Source: CAWUKT01 sp964352215
GTDB taxonomy: Bacteria > Bacteroidota > Bacteroidia > J057 > JADKCL01
Assembly: GCA_964352215.1 (NCBI GenBank)
Contig: CAYGRE010000004.1
Span: forward strand, 97,705-161,704
Length of the DNA: 64,000 nt
Direction: 5' to 3'
The translations under genes and the position numbers were made by a program. Shown one piece after another: positions 54,443 through 63,770 of this stretch. The notes under the pieces are model-generated. The model was not told where the DNA came from. It saw only the letters and a program-made list of their open reading frames with translations, and did no database searches. Each line of letters opens with the position of its first letter. The first letter of the stretch is position 1.

Positions 54443-55795
54443 TGGATCAGCGCGATCGGGAACTTCCGGTAGTTTTATGAATTCCCGCAATGGATTCATC
54501 AGGATATCCCCGAGGCCATCCTTTTCTCTGGAGGGAAGCTTGATGCAAAAGCAGCTGAACTCCCCTTCGACTGAATTGACCTTTATCTCCCCGTTGTACT
54601 TGTCGATAATCTTTTTGCACAGGCCCAGGCCCAACCCTGTTCCTGAATATTTTCCGCCCAGATGCACCCGCTTGAACAGTTCGAAGATTTCATGGTGGTG
54701 TTCTTCCTTGATGCCGATCCCGTTGTCCCTGATGCATATCAGATGGAAATCCTTCATTGATTCGACGGAGATACCGATCACCGGCACCTCTGAGTTGTTA
54801 TATTTCAGGCCATTCTGGATGAGGTTTTGAAATACGATGGCGAGATCGCCTTTGTTGGCCAAAAAGGTAGGAAGGGGTTCGGTTGAAATCTCCGCCTTTC
54901 GTTCTGCGATGTCCGTCTGAAGATTGAAAAGTGCTTTTTCCAGTTCCTGATTCAGGTCGACAGGGGTATAGGTAGCGGGATCAATGGAATTGTATTGTGA
55001 CAGTTCCAGCACACTGTGGATCAAATCATTCAGATTGTGGGAACTTACCTCGAGGTGTGAGGCCAACAATTCCAGGTTATCGTATTCTTTGGCTTCCAAG
55101 TTGGATCGAAAGATTTCCAGAATACCCAGAATATTGCGGACCGGGGCTTTCATATCGTGAGAGGCGAGGTAAACAAACTGTTCCAACTCTTTGGTCCGGG
55201 CGGAGAGTTCCTTTTCCTTCTGGGCAAGGATAGATGCCGTCTTGTATTCATAGATCGCAAATACCACCGAGATCCACAGGAGACACATGAGAAAGACAAT
55301 GATCTCATCACCCGGGACATCTTTGACGGTAAACCAAGGCCCCCAGATAAGGATGTACAGGGTTGGTAGCACGTAGAGAAAGATATTGTAGACCACCAGG
55401 ATATTTCTTGTCCGGGGAGACTCCTTGAACAGGAGAAAGGTGATGACGGTATTGGCCGCGATGCCGATGGACTGCCCAAAATCACCTCCGATAGCGAGAA
55501 TGGTAAATACCAACCAGAGTGGTACGATACTCCCAAAAGAAAAGCGAACGAGGCGATGGCAATGGAAGTGGTTAAGGATCAAAATGCTTGCGTAGAGTCC
55601 GCATACAATTAAACTGATCACTAAATAGATGGTATTCTGTCCGGACAACCATGCAACCAGAAATACCCCCAATGCACCCGTGGAGGTGAGAAAACTGAAT
55701 AAGTTTAACAATCCTGTTAACTGATCAAATTCAGATTGTTGATCCGTAGTTCCACGTGACCTGATAAACTCAAGGAGTTGTGCAAATATCTTCAT
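54434..55795 (-). CDS. Membrane sensor histidine kinase
   Basis: 453 residues from ATG 55795 (MKIFAQLLEFIRSRG); the longer frame adds 42 unlikely residues. About six membrane helices (LTSTGALGVFLVAWLSG, IYLVISLIVCGLYASILIL, IIVFLMCLLWISVVFAIYEY) lead to HisKA with His in FVYLASHDMKAPVRNI. HATPase carries NLIQNGLKYNNSE, IRDNGIGI and GTGLGLGLCKKII. No receiver or cognate regulator gene is adjacent, so it is an orphan kinase. The sensed signal is unknown. Confidence 0.92.
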   Translation of the reverse strand: MKIFAQLLEFIRSRGTTDQQSEFDQLTGLLNLFSFLTSTGALGVFLVAWLSGQNTIYLVISLIVCGLYASILILNHFHCHRLVRFSFGSIVPLWLVFTILAIGGDFGQSIGIAANTVITFLLFKESPRTRNILVVYNIFLYVLPTLYILIWGPWFTVKDVPGDEIIVFLMCLLWISVVFAIYEYKTASILAQKEKELSARTKELEQFVYLASHDMKAPVRNILGILEIFRSNLEAKEYDNLELLASHLEVSSHNLNDLIHSVLELSQYNSIDPATYTPVDLNQELEKALFNLQTDIAERKAEISTEPLPTFLANKGDLAIVFQNLIQNGLKYNNSEVPVIGISVESMKDFHLICIRDNGIGIKEEHHHEIFELFKRVHLGGKYSGTGLGLGLCKKIIDKYNGEIKVNSVEGEFSCFCIKLPSREKDGLGDILMNPLREFIKLPEVPDRADPLG

Positions 55796-56025
55796 GTACG
55801 GGCCGCAGCCAAAAATGACGATTGATTGATTGGTTGATTGAGGCGACAAGATACGGAAGGATGGTTGAATTTGAAATTTTATGCCAGTCTCAGGGGGATA
55901 ACAATCGGATTCATCTGGCAATTCATTTTTACAGTTTAGTTATCAACCACTGTGGGTGACCGGGTGGGGATATTATGTAAAAATTAGATAGTTTTGGAGC
56001 TTAGAAAGCTCAAGACTTGCTAAAG

Positions 56026-57276
56026 ATGCGTCTTCGCCCGATTTGTTTATTTGTATTGTTTGTGTTCGCTGGTTCCATTCGCCTTTACTCCCAATCTTCC
56101 CCTGAGGAGTTGTTAAGTGCGAAGAACTATTTTTTGCTCGGTGCAGCCAAGTACAAATGCAATGCCTGTGAACGCTCCATTGATGATTTTGACCAGGCTA
56201 TCAAAATTGACCGCAATTATGACGCAGCCTTTTATGGCCGTAGCCTTGCCTACGTTTGCCTGAAGGACTATTCGAGTGCTTTGAGGGATGTTCGACAGGC
56301 CATCCGCTTTGATCCTGAGCAGGTATTGTACCGTGAATTGCAGGGTCGGATCCGGTCCCTCTCGGGAGACCAAAGAGGTGCCATCAGTGATTTCCAGAAA
56401 GCCTTAGAAATGGACTCTTTGTGTTGGCAGGCCTGGTATGGAATGGCCAGGGAAAATTACGCAATGGTCAAACTGGACGAATCGTTGCATGCTTTCAATG
56501 AAGCCATTCGCCTCAACCCTGATTTCACCCTGGCTTTTATAGGCAAGGGGCGCCTCATGATCGATCTTGCTAATTATCCTGCCGCGCTGGCCCACCTTGC
56601 CCGTGCAAGAGAATTGGAACCTGAATATGCCCTTCCCTACACCTATTCTTCCCTGGCCTACCTGAATCTGGCAGACTACCAGGGTACCATCGAGATGGCG
56701 GATTCTGCACTGAAATATGATCCGGAACTCAGGATGCCTTATTTCTACAAGGGGGAAGCCTGTTTTGCCCAGGAACAATACGCGGAAGCTGCTATCAATT
56801 ACGGAGAAGCCCTCAAGAAGGACAAAAACTTTCCTCAGGCCTGGTACAAAAGAGGACGCAGCGAGGACCTGATGGGGGACCTCAAAACTGCTAAAAATTT
56901 CTACTCCAAAGCGATCAAGAAAGATCCTGCGGCTGCTCCATTCTATATTTCCCGTGCTGAGTTATTGGTGAAGATGGAAAAGCCCAAAGCTGCACATTCA
57001 GATTATTCCAAAGCGATCATACTGGACAATAACAATGTAAGCCTCTACATCCAGCGCGGAAATCTAAGGATCGAGCTGGAAGACATCGGGGGAGCTATGG
57101 AGGACTTTCGGATTGCTACCAGCAAGGATTCTGAAAATGGAGAAGCCTGGTTGGGATATGGCAATGCCACCTACCAAAATGGTCAGGTCCGGGTTGCCTG
57201 TAATCACTGGAAGCGTGCCATTGAATTCGGTTCTCCCAGCGCAGGAGATCAATTGGCAAAGTATTGCAATGAGTGA
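56026..57276 (+). CDS. Secreted TPR-repeat protein
   Basis: 416 residues from ATG 56026 (MRLRPICLFVLFVFAGSIRL, then YSQ); a TTG nine bases earlier is less likely. About ten TPRs fill the protein, for example RNYDAAFYGRSLAYVCLKDY, PDFTLAFIGKGRLMIDLANY and QYAEAAINYGEALKKDKNFP. It probably scaffolds envelope proteins. It lies 62 bp before the OmpA gene, and the same transcript is likely. Confidence 0.88.
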   Translation: MRLRPICLFVLFVFAGSIRLYSQSSPEELLSAKNYFLLGAAKYKCNACERSIDDFDQAIKIDRNYDAAFYGRSLAYVCLKDYSSALRDVRQAIRFDPEQVLYRELQGRIRSLSGDQRGAISDFQKALEMDSLCWQAWYGMARENYAMVKLDESLHAFNEAIRLNPDFTLAFIGKGRLMIDLANYPAALAHLARARELEPEYALPYTYSSLAYLNLADYQGTIEMADSALKYDPELRMPYFYKGEACFAQEQYAEAAINYGEALKKDKNFPQAWYKRGRSEDLMGDLKTAKNFYSKAIKKDPAAAPFYISRAELLVKMEKPKAAHSDYSKAIILDNNNVSLYIQRGNLRIELEDIGGAMEDFRIATSKDSENGEAWLGYGNATYQNGQVRVACNHWKRAIEFGSPSAGDQLAKYCNE

Positions 57277-57338
57277 CACTTCCTTTCTCCTTTTGCTTCG
57301 TATATTGCTCTTTCAATAGGATTCAAAGGTTAAGGAAG

Positions 57339-59045
57339 ATGATCAGATACACCTTTAGTTTTGCATTGCTTCTGGGAATGCTTACCCTACTTTCGGGTAA
57401 TGTGATGGCCCAGCCGGGAAGCGAAGCAAAGCCGCAGGATACCACGGCACTGAACAAGAAATACTGGCTCCGTCAGCAACTTTATGAAAACAATACGGAA
57501 TCTTTTCCTCCGCCTAAAAGCGACCGCTGGTCGATTGGGGTTCAAGCCGGGCTTTCTATGGTTTCCGGAGATGTCCGGGCCGAAAGGGGGCTGGGGATAG
57601 GAATCAATGTCAGAAAATCGGTTAGTTATCTGTTTTCTTTGCGGGGGCAGGTCAGCACGGGTTATGCCCGGGGACTAGACTGGAGGGCAAGTGGGGGCTT
57701 TCTCAACAATGAAGCACTCAATGGTTTTAACAATCCTCAGATCGATTATACCACCGCATCCTCCCCTTTTCTCTTTTATAATTATGAGATGCGCTATTAT
57801 GACGCCGGGCTGCATGGCGTATTCAATCTGGGCAATATCAGTTTTAACAAAAAAGATCCTACCCTGTCCGCCTACTTCTTTGGTGGCCCAGGCCTGATGC
57901 TCTACAATACGAAGATTGATGCCGCTAACGCTAATTTCAACGAGTATGACTTCAGTGGCATTCCTACCGATGCTATACCCGATGTCAAACAGGATGTCCT
58001 CAATGGATTGCGCAACCTCATCGACGGTGAATACGAGTCCCAGGCTGAGTTTTATCGTTATAAATCCAATTTCAGGAACCGTACCGTACTGCCTACCCTG
58101 CAGTTTGGCTTCGGTCTTGCCTTTAAATTGTCCGATGTGGTTGATCTCAGCCTTGAACATCGGGTGACCTGGACCAACGATGATCTGCTGGACGGGCAGC
58201 GGTGGGAAGAGACGCTGACTTTGAGCGCGAACAATGATTATCACCATTATACCTCCCTGGGTCTGAATTTCCGGTTTGGAAAGAACCGGGAAGAATCCCG
58301 TTGGTGGTCAAACCCGCTGAAGAAATCAATGGATGACATCCGTGACCTGAAGCGTCTGGCGGATAGGGAGGTCAGTGATGCTGACAACGATGGCATTGCC
58401 GATGCTACTGATCTGGAGCCGAATACGCCGGAAGGAGTCCATGTGGACAATCGGGGCCGTGCCCTGGATTCAGACGGGGACGGGATCGCGGATTTCCGCG
58501 ACAAGGAGCCCTTTACGCCCAAGGGGGCGATGGTTGACGTAGGAGGGATGGCAGTGGATACCGACCGGGATGGGGTCATCGACCTGTACGACCAGGAGCC
58601 TGGTACACCCAAAGGAGTCCATGTCGATCCAAAGGGGATCGAGATCAAGGGGCTACGCGGTGGTGCTCCCGGTACTGGAACGGGGCTGACCAATCCACTC
58701 CCCATGATTCACTTTGATCTTGGCATCGCTGATGTTAAAAAGCAGTTTTACCCTGACATACTCAGGGTCGCCCGCTATATGAAAGCCAACCCGGATATCA
58801 GGATTCTCATCCAGGGGCATACGGATATACGGGGTTCAGGGGGCAGTAATTATGCGTTGTCAGAGAAGCGGGCCAAGAACATCAAGGATATTCTGGTAAC
58901 TACCTTTGGGATTGAAGAGGGGCGGTTGAGCATTGATGGCAAGGGTTCTGACAATCTGCTGATTGATGAGTTGCCCGGAGTGTATGACAAGACCAATGAG
59001 TCGATGCACTACCTCAATCGCCGGGTGGAGTTTATCATTCAGTGA
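57339..59045 (+). CDS. OmpA-family outer-membrane protein with thrombospondin type 3 repeats
   Basis: 568 residues from ATG 57339 (MIRYTFSFALLLGMLTLLSG). An N-terminal beta-barrel (about 60-330; SIGVQAGLSMVSGDVRAERG, LPTLQFGFGLAFKLSDVV) is followed by three TSP3 calcium repeats (DADNDGIADATDLEP, DSDGDGIADFRDKEP, DTDRDGVIDLYDQEP). The OmpA domain ends it (LIQGHTDIRGSGGSNYALSE, KRAKNIKDIL). It links the outer membrane to peptidoglycan. It is probably co-transcribed with the preceding TPR gene. Confidence 0.93.
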   Translation: MIRYTFSFALLLGMLTLLSGNVMAQPGSEAKPQDTTALNKKYWLRQQLYENNTESFPPPKSDRWSIGVQAGLSMVSGDVRAERGLGIGINVRKSVSYLFSLRGQVSTGYARGLDWRASGGFLNNEALNGFNNPQIDYTTASSPFLFYNYEMRYYDAGLHGVFNLGNISFNKKDPTLSAYFFGGPGLMLYNTKIDAANANFNEYDFSGIPTDAIPDVKQDVLNGLRNLIDGEYESQAEFYRYKSNFRNRTVLPTLQFGFGLAFKLSDVVDLSLEHRVTWTNDDLLDGQRWEETLTLSANNDYHHYTSLGLNFRFGKNREESRWWSNPLKKSMDDIRDLKRLADREVSDADNDGIADATDLEPNTPEGVHVDNRGRALDSDGDGIADFRDKEPFTPKGAMVDVGGMAVDTDRDGVIDLYDQEPGTPKGVHVDPKGIEIKGLRGGAPGTGTGLTNPLPMIHFDLGIADVKKQFYPDILRVARYMKANPDIRILIQGHTDIRGSGGSNYALSEKRAKNIKDILVTTFGIEEGRLSIDGKGSDNLLIDELPGVYDKTNESMHYLNRRVEFIIQ

Positions 59046-59094
59046 TTTTATTGACATCTGTGGTGTACCTGATGGGTTCAGGGGGTTGTACCTG

Positions 59095-59726
59095 ATGGAT
59101 TCGAACTCTGGAGAGGATTCTGATCAGGGAGAGAATATTTTGCTGCAACTGAATTTTGCGAGAGAGGTTCTCAACAGACTCCAAACACCACTACTGCTCC
59201 TTGTCAATGACCACACCCAAAGCAAGATTAACCGCCTGGCCATCGACTTATTCAGCCAGCGGGCGAGGTCAAATGTCTATTTCGACGAATCACCTGAAGA
59301 GTTTGAATGGCAGGCATATTATGAGGAAGGAAATGGAGCCGCTGGTACCCGTGTAAAAGCTGGCAAAAAAGGTCCGGTAGCAGATAATTCAGATTGGGAA
59401 AATACCACCCGGAGCTTTAATCCTGAAGAGGTGGTGCCCTCAGAAAAGAACTGTACCTGATCGAGGAGATTTACCAAAAGAACCCATTTACGGAACAAGT
59501 TAAAAGGAGTCTGGGTAATGTTCACGGTAAATTGTCTTCTTTGTACCTTGGATGGGGGGAACCAGACAGAGCTTTAAAACATCGGGACAAGAACTTGAAG
59601 ATCATGGAAGAATTGGCCTTTTCCGATCCCGAGAATATTGATTTACAAACCGCCTTTTCCCAATCTAAACTTGCTAAATTGAGGTTATTGAAAGGTCTGC
59701 AGGGAGAGACTGAGGGCTTTGAATAA
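59095..59726 (+). pseudogene. Remnant of a TPR-type gene with a frameshift
   Basis: From ATG 59095 the first frame encodes ENILLQLNFAREVLNRLQTP, then LLLLVNDHTQSKINRLAIDL and FSQRARSNVYFDES. This looks like the segment preceding TPRs in many Bacteroidota and cyanobacterial signalling proteins. The frame ends at TGA 59460, but the adjacent frame reads on as LYLIEEIYQKNPFTEQVKRS, then TPR-like units (LSSLYLGWGEPDRALKHRDK, NLKIMEELAFSDPENIDLQT) to TAA 59726. A one-base frameshift near 59435-59455 would join them. The ATPase or other upstream part of such genes is missing. It is interpreted as a decayed fragment. Confidence 0.6.
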
Positions 59727-59810
59727 GACAAAACACTGCCCGCACGCATTACCCCAACCTCCATAATCTTCATTTCCCTATCTTTGCCTTATCGAAATCC
59801 TCGTTTCTAT

Positions 59811-60072
59811 ATGGAATTTTCTTTGGGAATATCAGGCTATTCTGGTGTTTCCGGTGGTCCTGGTGATCTGGATCGTGGTACGTGGTTATGACCTTGGAAA
59901 ATGGGTGAGAAAGAAGGCCAGGAAGTCACAAAGTGAATCCCAAGGACAAAGCTTAAGCGCTGGCAATAGTGTAAATGTAGCTGAACCTGATGGTGAGACT
60001 CCATTTGAAAGAGACATCAAATCTGACTTGGATATATCAGGGCAGGACCACCAATTAACCTCGAAGACCTGA
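59811..60072 (+). pseudogene. Small membrane protein gene, apparently frameshifted near its start
   Basis: A TATCTTTG box (59779-59786) lies 24 bases before ATG 59811. That frame ends after 26 codons. The +1 frame encodes LWEYQAILVFPVVLVIWIVV, a membrane helix, then RGYDLGKWVRKKARK and a polar tail to TGA 60072. Removing one T from the TTTT at about 59817-59820 would restore MEF-LWEYQ. Alternatively translation starts at GTG 59845 (75 residues) and nothing is broken. No named family is recognised. Confidence 0.45.
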
Positions 60073-60085
60073 AAATTGTCCCTGA

Positions 60086-61342
60086 TCAAACCTTTTCCAA
60101 TTCCTCCCTGACCCAGTCTTCGTCTACCAAAGCCTCCGCCTTTTCCAATAACTTCCCGATCTCCTCTTTGGACCCCTTGTTTTCAATTTTCAACTTGAAC
60201 AAGGAGTAGGTCAGACGAATAAAGTTTTTATAGGAGAGTCGGTTTGGGTCTGAGATCAATTCATTTCGGGTCAGGAATACCTTGAATGAGGCCACCAGGG
60301 AATAAAATGCTTCTATTTCTTCCTGTTGGAAATAGATCTTCAACAGCATCTTTTTAGTATCCAGGGAATAGAATACGTCTGTAAAGTTCACCTCCAGAAG
60401 ATTCTGCAATGCCTTTCGATAATCCTGCCGGCCGAAGGACAAGTGGGCAATGTTGTAATGGTAGGCATCCTTTTGATAATCGGGTGGTAAAAAAGACCGG
60501 TAGGTTTCAATGAATTCTTCGGTGGTGGCGAACTCTGAGAACCTGATCCCTACACTGATGATATTCTTTTATCTCCACGGGGAAATATAGCCATCACTCC
60601 CAATCAGAAGCCCATTCTCACCTGACTTCTGGTACAGAAGAAATAGTTCATGTAGGTACTCCGTCCGTCCTCCCCTGATCCTACTGATACAATAGTTCTG
60701 GGCATAAACGAAAATCTCCTGCATATCACCCTGGTCCATACCCTTTAAGGGAGCGTCTAACAGTAATTTTAATTGCTGGAAATGGGATTCATTCTCACTA
60801 TCGGTGAGCATTCTCAGGATACATGCATAGACTGAAGTGAAGAAGGTGGGTTCAAGGTCAGCACTTTCGTATAGACTGAGCGCCTAATCGACCAATTTGC
60901 TGTCATAATTTTCGGAAATGAATTTATGGCGGTTCACCATCTCACAAGCAAGTTCCAGTTTTGAAATCAGGTATAAATAATCCAGGTTTTTGGAAATCGA
61001 TTGGACGGTGTCATCGCTGGTACGCTTGCGGGACTTTGCAAATGCCCTGCCTTCCAAAGTTGTTAAAGCGAACTCCTGGTAAAAGAACTCCAGATTGGGA
61101 TAAGGGTGGTTTACTCTTGTCTTCGAAATTCGCTTTTGGATGTTTTGGTAATGCTTTTGCAGTCCACGCTGCTCACAACTTTTTGATGCAAGAAAGTTGG
61201 GCAAAAATGTATCCTCCCTGAAAGCCTGTAGAGCAAGAAAGTCCAGGGCATGGTTGAGCAAGAAGCTCATCAAGTAGTACATCCCCATCTCGTCAAACTC
61301 CTCGTCGGGAAATACACTGTTCTGCCTCCTGCAAATGGGCAA
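60086..61342 (-). pseudogene. Degenerate paralogue of the 35513-36949 gene
   Basis: One continuous minus-strand frame is interrupted only by in-frame TAG at 60884-60886 and TAA at 60569-60571. The three pieces align in order with the parent from about its residue 65 to the end. Matches include TDSENESHFQQLKLLL against GEDTENQFLQLREIV, NIISVGIRFSE against ILISIGVRLGN, and LLKIYFQQEEIEAFYSL against LLMRIYYETNDFESFDSL. The first 60-65 residues are missing: an in-frame TGA lies just upstream of 61342 and no other frame resembles them. Loss of the start plus two stops indicates a pseudogene. Confidence 0.8.
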
Positions 61343-61614
61343 TGGGGTTCAAGGGATTTCCGTGGAGATAACCAAGGATGTCCAAGCCGAAAATCCCACC
61401 ACCTACTCATCTCAATTGGTCAATGAAGGTAAAGCCAACCCTACCCCTGCTCGCTCAACCCAAAAGGGATGGGCTACCGAATTTCATACCTCCTGTTCTC
61501 AACCAGTTCAGGGAGTGGCAGCATCTTTCAGAAAATAACGACCAACTAAAGATTTCTTTACGCATTTATTCGTGATATTTTTTCCCCTAAAGACCACAAA
61601 GTCAATCAACTATC
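61343..61614. other. Non-coding or remnant stretch after the pseudogene
   Basis: About 270 bp where the missing 5' part of the minus-strand pseudogene should lie. No frame resembles the parent N-terminus. A plus-strand frame at 61378-61575 (GLPNFIPPVLNQFREWQHLS, ending SLRIYS) has no recognisable homology but does run toward a strong plus-strand terminator. It may be the tail of a lost gene. Confidence 0.4.
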
Positions 61615-61648
61615 AAGAGCAGCCCGCAAAAGCGGGCTGCTCTTTTTT
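61615..61648 (+). terminator. Strong intrinsic terminator
   Basis: AAGAGCAGCCCGC (61615-61627), loop AAAA, GCGGGCTGCTCTT (61632-61644) is a perfect 13-bp stem that runs into six T. The T tract is on the plus strand. No intact plus-strand gene ends just upstream. Confidence 0.9.
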
Positions 61649-61755
61649 ATACAGGTCCAGAAGACTGTATGTGAATGCATCTCCTTCCTTGGGTCCTGAG
61701 TTCTGGGAAAGGGCAGATAATTCTGTAATTTCCTAAAAACTAAGCTTCAGGTATT

Positions 61756-63720
61756 ATGGATTCCCTATTGTCTAATTCGATCCGCCTTTACAAACCAGGA
61801 CATTCTAGTTCTGTTCTCTTTGCAGTTGTTTTCGTATCCCTGGGTCTGCTGGCCTCTCTTCTTCCGGCCCAACACCTGCAAAGCACCTCACGGAAAACCA
61901 ATGGACACCTCCAATCCTATCTGAATGCAGCTCAGGCTCCATTCTACCACGGTGTCGCTTCCGGTGACCCGCTCTCCGACCGGGTCATTGTCTGGACCAG
62001 GGTTACGCCTGACGACTCGATGGCTACCTCGGTTCCGGTCACCTGGGAGATGGCCACCGACCTCTCATTTTTGAACGTGATCCAGACAGGTTCCGCAACG
62101 GCCGAAGCAGTCCATGACTTCTGCATCAAAATCGATGTGCAGAACCTGCAAGCCAACACCTATTATTATTACCGATTCTCAGCCCTGGGGGAGGAATCAG
62201 CGATTGGCCGCACAAAGACCAGCCCTTCGGGCAACCGCGACCAGATCCGTCTTGGGGTGCTTACCTGCTCTGACTATCGGCAGGGTTTTTTCACGGCGCT
62301 CCATAACCTTTCGGCCCGCAACGACCTCGATGCAATCCTCCACCTGGGTGATTATATCTATGAAGGGGGTGGCGGACCTCCGGAACGAGAGCACGACCCC
62401 GATTTTGAAATCTACCGCCTTCAGGACTACCGGACCCGCCTCAGCCAGTACCGGCTCGATTCCAACCTGCAACGCTGCCACCAGGTCTATCCCTGGATCA
62501 ATATCTGGGACGACCACGACATCGTGGTAGACGCCCTCACCGACACTTCTTATCGACACAATGCAGCCGCCTATGGTCCCTACCAGACCCGCAAACAGGC
62601 CGCAGTTCAGGCATTCCGGGAATGGTTGCCCGTTCGTGACCCCGACAGCCTCCAGCAGGACTTTTACAAGAATTGGCGGCACTTGCCGTTTGGAGACCTG
62701 CTCGATTTGTACATGCTCGACGTCCGCCTGTATGACCGGGATCGGTTTGCAGTGGACCAGAACGACACCCTCTTCGGCCATCCCGATGCCAAAATTCTCG
62801 GTCCGGACCAGCTCAACTGGATCAACTCCGAATTGCAGAATTCGACGGCCCGGTGGAAGGTTCTGGGCAATCAGCTCCAAATGACTCAATTTCAGATTGG
62901 AAATGTTCCCCTCGTCTTTGAGAATTGGGATGGCTATCCGGTGGAACGCACCAAGTTTTTCGACAATATCATCAACAATTCGATCGACAATATGGTGGTC
63001 CTTACCGGGGATTTCCACGTTTCTTTCGCCAATGATGTGACTCCTAATCCCTTCAATATACTCGACTACAATCCGCTTACAGGTGCAGGTGCCATCGGGG
63101 TGGAGTTTATAGTCCCGAGCGTCACCGGTGATAATTTTGACGAAGGAAATGACTTTGGATTGGGGAGTGCTGCCCTGGCATCCGGCCTTATCCAGGCCGG
63201 AAACTGGCATACAAAATTTGTAGAGTTAGAGGGGCATGGCTATGTCTTGCTGGATCTGGATTCAGTCCGTGCCCAGGCCGAGTTCTGGCACATGGGTGAC
63301 ATTGATGATCCCAGCAATTTCAACGAAAACCTGGTGGCTACCTGGGTGGCCAACGATGGCGAAAACCATTTGAGCCAAGGCTCAGGGGCTTCCAATCCCA
63401 ATACCAATGTTGCTCCTGCGCCTCCCTGTCCCGGAATCGTTTTTCAGCCTGAGCCTTATGCACCCGCGACCGTACTTTCCCTGTTTCCGAACCCGACCGA
63501 TCGCTATGTTTATCTGAATTATATTTTGCAACAGGCAGGGATGACCCAGATCAATCTCCTTGATCTCCAGGGCAGAAGGCTGCGGGAAGTACTCGAAAAG
63601 CAACAAGCACCGGGAAATTTCCTGTTAGAGATTGATACCGATGATCTGGATGCGGGGGTGTATCTGGTTGAGATTATCAACGGAGACCGAAGGGTCTGCA
63701 AAAAGGTAATTCGCAGGTAG
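61756..63720 (+). CDS. PhoD-like alkaline phosphatase with T9SS sorting domain
   Basis: 654 residues. The signal helix (SSSVLFAVVFVSLGLLASLL, then PAQ) is followed by the PhoD N-domain (YHGVASGDPLSDRVIVWTRV). The metallophosphatase motifs are GVLTCSDYRQGFF, ILHLGDYIYEGGG, INIWDDHDI and LTGDFHVSF, metal ligands of the PhoD family (iron and calcium in known members). The C-terminal 80 residues form a sorting domain (LFPNPTDRYVYLNYIL, ending LDAGVYLVEIINGDRR). It probably releases phosphate from organic esters at the cell surface. Confidence 0.95.
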   Translation: MDSLLSNSIRLYKPGHSSSVLFAVVFVSLGLLASLLPAQHLQSTSRKTNGHLQSYLNAAQAPFYHGVASGDPLSDRVIVWTRVTPDDSMATSVPVTWEMATDLSFLNVIQTGSATAEAVHDFCIKIDVQNLQANTYYYYRFSALGEESAIGRTKTSPSGNRDQIRLGVLTCSDYRQGFFTALHNLSARNDLDAILHLGDYIYEGGGGPPEREHDPDFEIYRLQDYRTRLSQYRLDSNLQRCHQVYPWINIWDDHDIVVDALTDTSYRHNAAAYGPYQTRKQAAVQAFREWLPVRDPDSLQQDFYKNWRHLPFGDLLDLYMLDVRLYDRDRFAVDQNDTLFGHPDAKILGPDQLNWINSELQNSTARWKVLGNQLQMTQFQIGNVPLVFENWDGYPVERTKFFDNIINNSIDNMVVLTGDFHVSFANDVTPNPFNILDYNPLTGAGAIGVEFIVPSVTGDNFDEGNDFGLGSAALASGLIQAGNWHTKFVELEGHGYVLLDLDSVRAQAEFWHMGDIDDPSNFNENLVATWVANDGENHLSQGSGASNPNTNVAPAPPCPGIVFQPEPYAPATVLSLFPNPTDRYVYLNYILQQAGMTQINLLDLQGRRLREVLEKQQAPGNFLLEIDTDDLDAGVYLVEIINGDRRVCKKVIRR

Positions 63721-63770
63721 GGACCACAAAGAATTCATGGTGGACGTCCAGCCAGGGAAAATAGCCTCAC

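Noticed and set aside
60569..60886. Stop-codon recoding in the degenerate paralogue
   Set aside because: TAG and TAA both end intact genes in this window (for example TAG ends the PhoD and 55-residue genes), and the N-terminus is missing, so decay is simpler.
61378..61575. 66-codon plus-strand ORF as a real gene
   Set aside because: It runs toward a strong terminator but has no recognisable homology, signal or promoter; kept only as a possible remnant.
62197..63210. Minus-strand 337-codon open frame
   Set aside because: Antisense shadow of the PhoD phosphatase, whose metal motifs are intact on the plus strand.
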